This document shows positions 58,760-64,000 of a DNA stretch of 64,000 nt, piece after piece (the stretch's first letter is position 1; each line of letters begins with the position of its first letter). The DNA is taken from assembly GCF_000699445.3 (NCBI RefSeq), contig NC_067198.1, forward strand, positions 26,361,536-26,425,535. The letters are read 5' to 3'. The position numbers and the translations under genes are program-made. A model generated the notes under the pieces. The model worked only from the letters and a program-made list of their open reading frames with translations, was not told where the DNA came from and made no database searches. The DNA is from Schistosoma haematobium. Lineage: Eukaryota > Platyhelminthes > Trematoda > Strigeidida > Schistosomatidae.

Positions 58760-61717
58760 TGTAATGCTTCATGATCAAGAGATAATTTTCGTCAGCGTAA
58801 GCGTTTCGGAAGCTGGACTGAATTCGATAGTGCTTATTGAATTCCAAAACGTAGGGTAAAATAATTTTTCCCTTCCCAGATTACCCATAACTCCGCCTGT
58901 AGCTCTTCCAGAGTTACTGCCGGTCCCAAGCCCGGGTAAAGGAGGAGGGTTGGACATGGGGTTAGCGTCCCCATCCCGTAGAAAACTAACTCGCTAAAAA
59001 GCGCTTACCAGAAAAAATAATTCAAACCATTTTAACTCTGCCCTGGGAGTTAGAAGGTCTTCATTTAGAAGAATTATGATGCTTCATGGTGAAAGCCGAG
59101 TTCCTTCGGAAGCCACGAGGCCGATACCCCTCCTAACAACCATAGCAACAATTTTAATAGGTACATGGAACTTCCGGACAATGTAAGAGACCAGTAAAAC
59201 CAATCAAATAGCAACAAAAATGAGGAGATACAATTTGGCAGTACTGGGAATCAGCGAAACCCATTGGACGACATGGAATGGGAGAGAGAAACGAAAATGG
59301 AGAAAGATTTGCAAATCTGTATGCATTCAACAAATTGCTCATAGGAGGCACAATATTTCCACACAAGCGTATACACAAGGCTACATGGATCTCACCGGAC
59401 CACACTACAGAGAACCAGATAGAACATATTTGCATCAATGAAAAGTTCCGAAGGATAATGGAAGATGTGAGAACCAGGAGAGGAGCCGACATAACTTCAG
59501 AGCACCACCTAGTTGTGGTGCTAAAGAAGAACTGGACAACTGGACAAACTGCACTGCAAAGATTCAACACAGCCTTCCTTCGAGATACTAACAAACTCAA
59601 CGAATTCAAGGTAGCTCTCAACAACAGGTTCCAAGCCTTACAGGATCTATTGAAGGAAGAAGAAACTACTATGAAGGACAACTGGAAAGGTATCATAGAA
59701 GCATTAATTTCAACGTGTCAAGAGGTTCTGGGCCTAAAGAAACACCATCATAAGGAATGGATCTCTACAGAAACACTGGACAGGATCAAAGAAAGGAGGA
59801 ACATGAAGACAGCAATTAACAACAGCCGAACACGAGCAGAGGAAGTCCAAGCACAAGCTGAGTACACAGAAGCAAACATGCAAGTGAAGAAGAGCATTAG
59901 AGCCGACAAGAAGAAATACGTGGAAGAACTAGCAACGACGGCGGGGAAAGGTGCAAGAGAAGGAAATATGAAATAGCTTTACGATACAACGAAGAAACTA
60001 GCAGGGAAATACAGTAAACCAGAGAGACCGGTCAAAGACAAAGAAGGTAAGCCAATCACTGAAACTCAACAACAGCGGAACAGATGGGTAGAATACTTCG
60101 AGGAACTCCTGAATAGGCCGGCTCCAATGAATCCACCGGACATCGAAGCAGCACACATAGATCTTCCTATAGATGTCAATCCACCAACGACGGAAGAAAT
60201 TAGAATGGCCATCAGACAAATCAAGAACGGGAAAGCAGCAGGACCCGACAACATACCAGCAGAAGCACTGAAGTCAGACATCGAAGTAACTACAAACATT
60301 CTTTACCTTCTATTCAAAAAGATTTGGGAGGAGGAACAAGTGCCGATGGACTGGAAAGAAGGACACCTCATTAACACACCAAAGAAAGATCTGAGCAAAT
60401 GTGAGAACTACAGAGGCATTACACTACTGTCAATACCAGGGAAGGTCTTCAACAGAGTGTTGCTGAACCGGATGAAAGATGCAGTAGACGCTTAACTTCG
60501 AGATCAACAAGCTGGATTCCTTAAGGATCGATCGTGCACAGACCAAATTGCGACACTACGGATTATCGTCGAACAATCAGTTGAGTGGAACTCGTCACTA
60601 TACATCAGCTTCATTGATTATGACAAGGCATTTGACAGTGTGGATAGGAGGACATTAAGGGAACTTCTTCGACACTACGGAGTTCCTGAGAAGGTTGTCA
60701 ATATTATCCGGAGCTCATACGACGGACTACAGTGCAAGGTCGTGCATGGAGGACAGCTGACAGATGCATTCCAAGTAAGGACCGGAGTCAGACAAGGCTG
60801 TTTACTCTCTCCCTTCCTCTTTCTTCTGGTGGTCGACTGGATTATGAAGACCTCGACATCTGACGGAAAACACGGCATACAATGGACAGCTCAAAATCAA
60901 TTAGACGATTTGGACTTCGCAGATGACCTAGCCCTCCTATCGCATACACACGAACAAATGCAAATAAAGACAGCCAGTGTAGCAGCAGTCTCTGCATCAG
61001 TAGGCTTCAACATACACAAGGGGAAAATCAAGGTCCTCAAATACAACACGGAGAACAGCAATCCAATCACTCTTGATGGCGAAACTCCGGAAGATGTAGA
61101 ATCCTTCACGTACCTGGGAAGCATCATCGACGAACAAGGAGGATCCGATGCAGACGTAAAGGCGAGGATCGGCAAAGCAAGGACAGCATTCCTACAATTG
61201 AAGAACATATGGAACTCAAAACAACTTTCAACCAATATCAAAGTAAGAATCTTCAATACGAACGTCAACGCAGTTCTAATGTATGGAGCTGAAACTTGGA
61301 GAACTACAACAACCACAATCAGGAAAGTACAAGTGTTTATAAATAGCTGTCTACGCAAGATAGTCAACATCCATTGGCCGGATACCATCAGCAATAGCCT
61401 TCTGTGGGAGAGAACAAACCAGCTCCGAACTGAAGAGAAAATTAGGAAAAGATGATGGAAATGGATAGGACATACATTACGCAAATCGTCAAACTGCATC
61501 ACGAGGCAAGCCCTAACTTGGAACCCTGAAGGGAAGCGAAAAAGAGGAAGGCCAAGGAACACATTACGCCGGGAAATAGAAGCAGATATGAAAAGGATGA
61601 ATAACAACTGGAAGGAGCTGGAAAGGATTGCCCAGGACAGGGTTGAATGGAGAATGCTGGTGAGTATCCTATGCTCCTTCACGAAAAGTAACAGGAGTAA
61701 GGAAGTAAGTAAGTAAG
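58760..61717 (+). mobile_element. RTE-clade LINE, longest copy, inactivated
   Basis: Order: a GC-richer 5' leader (about 58890-59150), an endonuclease scrap, a linker, a reverse transcriptase, a short 3' region, and a GTAAG-type tail at 61690-61717. A simple tail of this kind is typical of RTE elements. The 5' boundary is uncertain because an LTR-like repeat ends at 58684. Segments match the partial RTE copies elsewhere in the window. Confidence 0.85.
59157..61682 (+). pseudogene. RTE endonuclease/reverse transcriptase ORF, multiply broken
   Basis: Pieces in order: endonuclease start (GTWNFRTM then a stop; later MRRYNLAVLGISETHW) at 59157-59277, with most of the endonuclease domain deleted at the junction near 59280. 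Next is a lysine-rich linker, open at 59278-59976 and ended by a stop after GNMK. RT fingers follow (KNGKAAGPDNIP, CENYRGITLLS) at 60127-60495 with a one-codon loss near KKDLSKC and a stop. The RT palm lies at 60640-61455 with [13 protein letters not shown] and the catalytic FADD in [13 protein letters not shown], ended by a stop before WKWIGHTL. The palm motifs survive, but the gene as a whole cannot make a working protein. Confidence 0.88.
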
Positions 61718-61759
61718 ATTACGCATACCCGTTACATTCACACTTAATGTAAACTGCTT

Positions 61760-62190
61760 TTTGACCAATTAAACTTTGTAGATATTCGTTATTTCAGTTG
61801 GTAATAACGGGTTATTTTGGTCGGGAGCGTCCTGTTCTGTTTGCCTGGAAGCGAAGAGAACTGCGAGCAGATGTAATCTGGATCGTGGATAAATAGGGAA
61901 ACCCGGATTCCAAACCATTAGTGCACATGGGCTCCAGTATCCTGAAGTAATAAATAGCATATGAACCAGTCGTTGGTCACCGGCTACCATAGGACTGCAT
62001 CTCCTGACGTTGCTCCACTGCCTTGTGGATTAGACCTTAAGATCAAAGGCTCCGGGTGTGGCTCCTAAGAAAGCCACCTGCTTCAATTCGGGCACATGGG
62101 TAGTATCCCAGCCCTCACACAAATCGAATGATTTATGTGGCGCATATCTGTTTGGTGCCTCCTTGTACCAATTTTCGTGTGTTTAAATGA
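61760..62190. repeat. Unclassified GC-richer segment after the RTE copy
   Basis: Balanced base composition with TTGCTCCACTGCCTTGTGG and AAGAAAGCCACCTGCTTC, unlike neighbouring DNA. The open frame on minus (61769-61990) matches nothing I recognise. It may be an untranslated part of another retroelement. Confidence 0.4.
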
Positions 62191-62561
62191 CAAAATGACA
62201 ATAAATAACACTACCTAAACGAAGCAAACAGTATCTGCAGATTCAACGAAGCCAATTTTTACTTAAGAATCATCAATAAGTAGGTAAGACTATAGTTTCT
62301 CTAACGCTTGACTTTGTGTAGTACCCTTTACGATAGAAAATATGGATAGGAATATAACAAAGTGTGGAAAAGTGCCAGGATGTGTCTACTATAAGAAGTT
62401 CCTTATAGTAGTATTTTTTTACTTAACTATATATCCAACTTGTAAACTGATTTTTCTGCGCCAAATGTTGCTCCTACTTTACCAATAGTATTGATGAATT
62501 AACAGACTTTTAAATAAATAAATAATACATTTTTAATACCCCAACGAGTAGAAAAGTTAAA

Positions 62562-62607
62562 TTTTCTGACGTTTCGTGACTTAGTGTAAGTCACTTCTTC
62601 AGAGAAT
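62562..62607 (-). ncRNA. Minimal hammerhead ribozyme of Penelope-element type
   Basis: Minus strand: stem I TTCT/AGAA, core CTGAAGA, stem II GTGAC/GTCAC, GAAA, a stem III of only ACGT with no loop, cleavage triplet GTC. Loop-less stem III hammerheads are known from Penelope-like retroelements. The core is intact. No Penelope coding sequence adjoins it. Confidence 0.7.
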
Positions 62608-62685
62608 AAATTAAAATTACAGATATATTATTTATTTATAATAATCTACCCAGTGCTCAGTTTATTCGAAACTATCAAATCAAAC

Positions 62686-62801
62686 CTTGGTAATGATACC
62701 AACAAACTTTTGTCCAATTTTTATTTTCATCTCCTTCGGAGTTTCATTGGGAGATATACCGGTAATCTCAACGGGTAACTTTTTGTGAAAATCGAAACGA
62801 A
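62686..62801 (-). CDS. Candidate host exon, minus strand
   Basis: A 116-base open segment between an acceptor-like CACTTAG (ending at 62802) and a donor-like AAG/GTTTGA (62684-62686). Read from its first complete codon it gives RFDFHKKLPVEITGISPNET then PKEMKIKIGQKFVGIITK. Composition is protein-like and GC-richer than surroundings. I do not recognise the family. The polypyrimidine tract is weak and no partner exons were found, so it may be an isolated exon, a retroelement piece or chance. Confidence 0.3.
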
Positions 62802-62859
62802 CTAAGTGTTTGCTTCATAATTACCCGTTTCGTTACAGAAACTTGTAGTACCGCATCAG

Positions 62860-63540
62860 TTTAGAAGTTTCGCTAGAATGTTGCGTTGCGTGTAATGGTT
62901 TCTTCACTATGACGGTATATTCTGATAGATACTTGTAGTGGCACTGTTTCCTAGCCATATGTTCTTCAGAGACAAGCATATAATGGCTGAAAAGATGTAT
63001 ATTCGACGTGTATTACTTGGAGAAGGTCGGCAATGGTGAACGTGGAAACATTCATTCAATCGGATGGCATGGCTCAGCCTTGCAGACATGGTCATTATGT
63101 GTAACTTATTACTATTCACGTTCAATATATTATTCAATCCCCAGCCCAAATGTATTTTCCATCATCACTGTTAATTGTTACGATATGATGAGTCAGTGTA
63201 GACAGTGGTGTGAATTCCACGTAAGATCTTACAGATTAAGCAATCATATCATAACGAATTCATCGTTTTGGGATTAGGTCTGTTATCAAAGTATTATTAA
63301 TACTGAACTGAACTATAATTATACATATGAACAGGATTTATGACGCAAAAGGCTGAGTATAGTTGTTACAATTATATTTAACTGATCCATTAGATAAATA
63401 AACATGGCAGTAGTCAGTATAAAACACAGTTACCATCAACTTGTAAATTGGCTCTTCACACAATCTTCCATATTCAGAAATTTGCTAAGTTGTTCACTGG
63501 CATAAACTTGATTATTGGAAAGGTTTGGGCTTCTCAATTA
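62860..63540. other. Unclassified segment with moderate GC patches
   Basis: The part from about 62880 to 63240 (GGTCGGCAATGGTGAACG; CGGATGGCATGGCTCAGCC) looks repeat- or exon-derived. Overlapping open frames on both strands (62907-63149 on minus, 63008-63277 on plus) give no recognisable protein. Confidence 0.35.
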
Positions 63541-63541
63541 G

Positions 63542-63871
63542 TTGATAGAAGCCACAAGTCGAATATCAAAAAACATATGGGGACCTTCTCAGCTTAATGC
63601 GATTCTGAAAAACAATAAATCAATCGTAAAACAAACGATTAAACTTCGTTATCAGTATCGATTTCGAAAAGTAAATGTAATGGCAGCTAAAAGAATAAAC
63701 CTATTAGTGTCTTGTAAACAGTACTCTTCATGTTATAACCCTCGTAAAATTTCACCTAGTCATTTGGTATTAACAAAAAAACTGCAGGCAGAAAATAAAC
63801 GGATTCGAAAAATTCAATTAGTGATACGAAATCTGAAAAAATTCCAAACACAAAGTTCACATTACTATTAG
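63542..63871 (+). CDS. Candidate terminal exon or small basic protein
   Basis: 109 codons, strongly basic (KLRYQYRFRKVNVMAAKRIN; QAENKRIRKIQLVIRNLKKF near the C-terminus), ending in TAG at 63869. TTCTCAATTAG just before position 63541 could be a splice acceptor, making this a last exon with the first Met internal. No family recognised, no repeat overlaps it, and no AATAAA follows in the window. Confidence 0.35.
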   Translation: MIEATSRISKNIWGPSQLNAILKNNKSIVKQTIKLRYQYRFRKVNVMAAKRINLLVSCKQYSSCYNPRKISPSHLVLTKKLQAENKRIRKIQLVIRNLKKFQTQSSHYY

Positions 63872-64000
63872 CAATTCATTGTTTACACACAATAATGATA
63901 TCATTGGTAAGCATTATTCAGATATTACTCGTTAATATGCATTAGAACTTTGTTCACAATTTGATTGATGATTGTGAATTCTGTTAACAGAAATATATTT

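Noticed and set aside
58880..59150. HDV-like ribozyme in the RTE 5' leader
   Set aside because: Some LINEs carry one and this leader is GC-rich with paired segments, but I could not establish the double-pseudoknot fold by eye, so no feature was called.
60897..61682. 261-codon open frame on the minus strand
   Set aside because: Exact antisense shadow of the RTE reverse transcriptase; the plus strand carries the recognisable motifs. The same holds for minus frames at 32511-32987, 52635-52979 and 59154-59696.

Overview
This window is AT-rich, gene-poor eukaryotic DNA that reads as a blood-fluke (Schistosoma) chromosome segment. The genus call rests on the repeats. There are Sm-alpha-type hammerhead-ribozyme SINEs, RTE-clade LINEs with a short GTAA-type 3' tail, a CR1-like LINE, a Penelope-like element with a GIY-YIG domain, and a CsRn1-like Gypsy element with a tRNA-Trp-type primer site. 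I cannot name the species.

Only one confident host gene is present: a single-exon, 814-residue class A aminergic GPCR at 12977-15421 on the + strand. It is most like dopamine D2-type receptors, with a very long third intracellular loop and a histidine-rich C-tail. Two weaker host-exon candidates lie at the right end (62686-62801 on -, 63542-63871 on +), and one orphan ORF lies at 42776-43117.

Nearly everything else recognisable is mobile DNA. Three unrelated short repeat families (called A, B and C here) share one plan: a tRNA-like pol III head with A and B boxes, followed by a type I hammerhead ribozyme. Family A is the known Sm-alpha type. Family B is the most abundant here, with about 17 copies or fragments, and has long terminal inverted repeats. 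Family C has two well-preserved copies. Several copies are head-to-head or fold-back pairs carrying two ribozymes. Nine insertions (seven of B, two of C) are bounded by 10-14 bp target-site duplications that I could read directly. A fourth, minimal hammerhead of the kind known from Penelope-like elements lies at 62562-62607.

Layout: 1-5.1 kb holds repeats, including a 358-bp segment shared at 357/358 identity by two copies and a palindromic family-C element. 5.1-12.9 kb is AT-rich with A, B and RTE relics. 13-15.4 kb is the receptor gene. 15.5-36 kb is AT-rich with B copies, a 553-bp solo LTR, short LTR-like elements and RTE copies. 36-38.6 kb holds Penelope and Gypsy relics. 39-54.7 kb is rich in A, B and C copies plus RTE relics. 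57.3-62.2 kb is a pile-up of a CR1-like element, an LTR-like piece and a long dead RTE copy.

The reverse-transcriptase genes are all broken in the window, so the ribozyme SINEs would depend on machinery encoded elsewhere.
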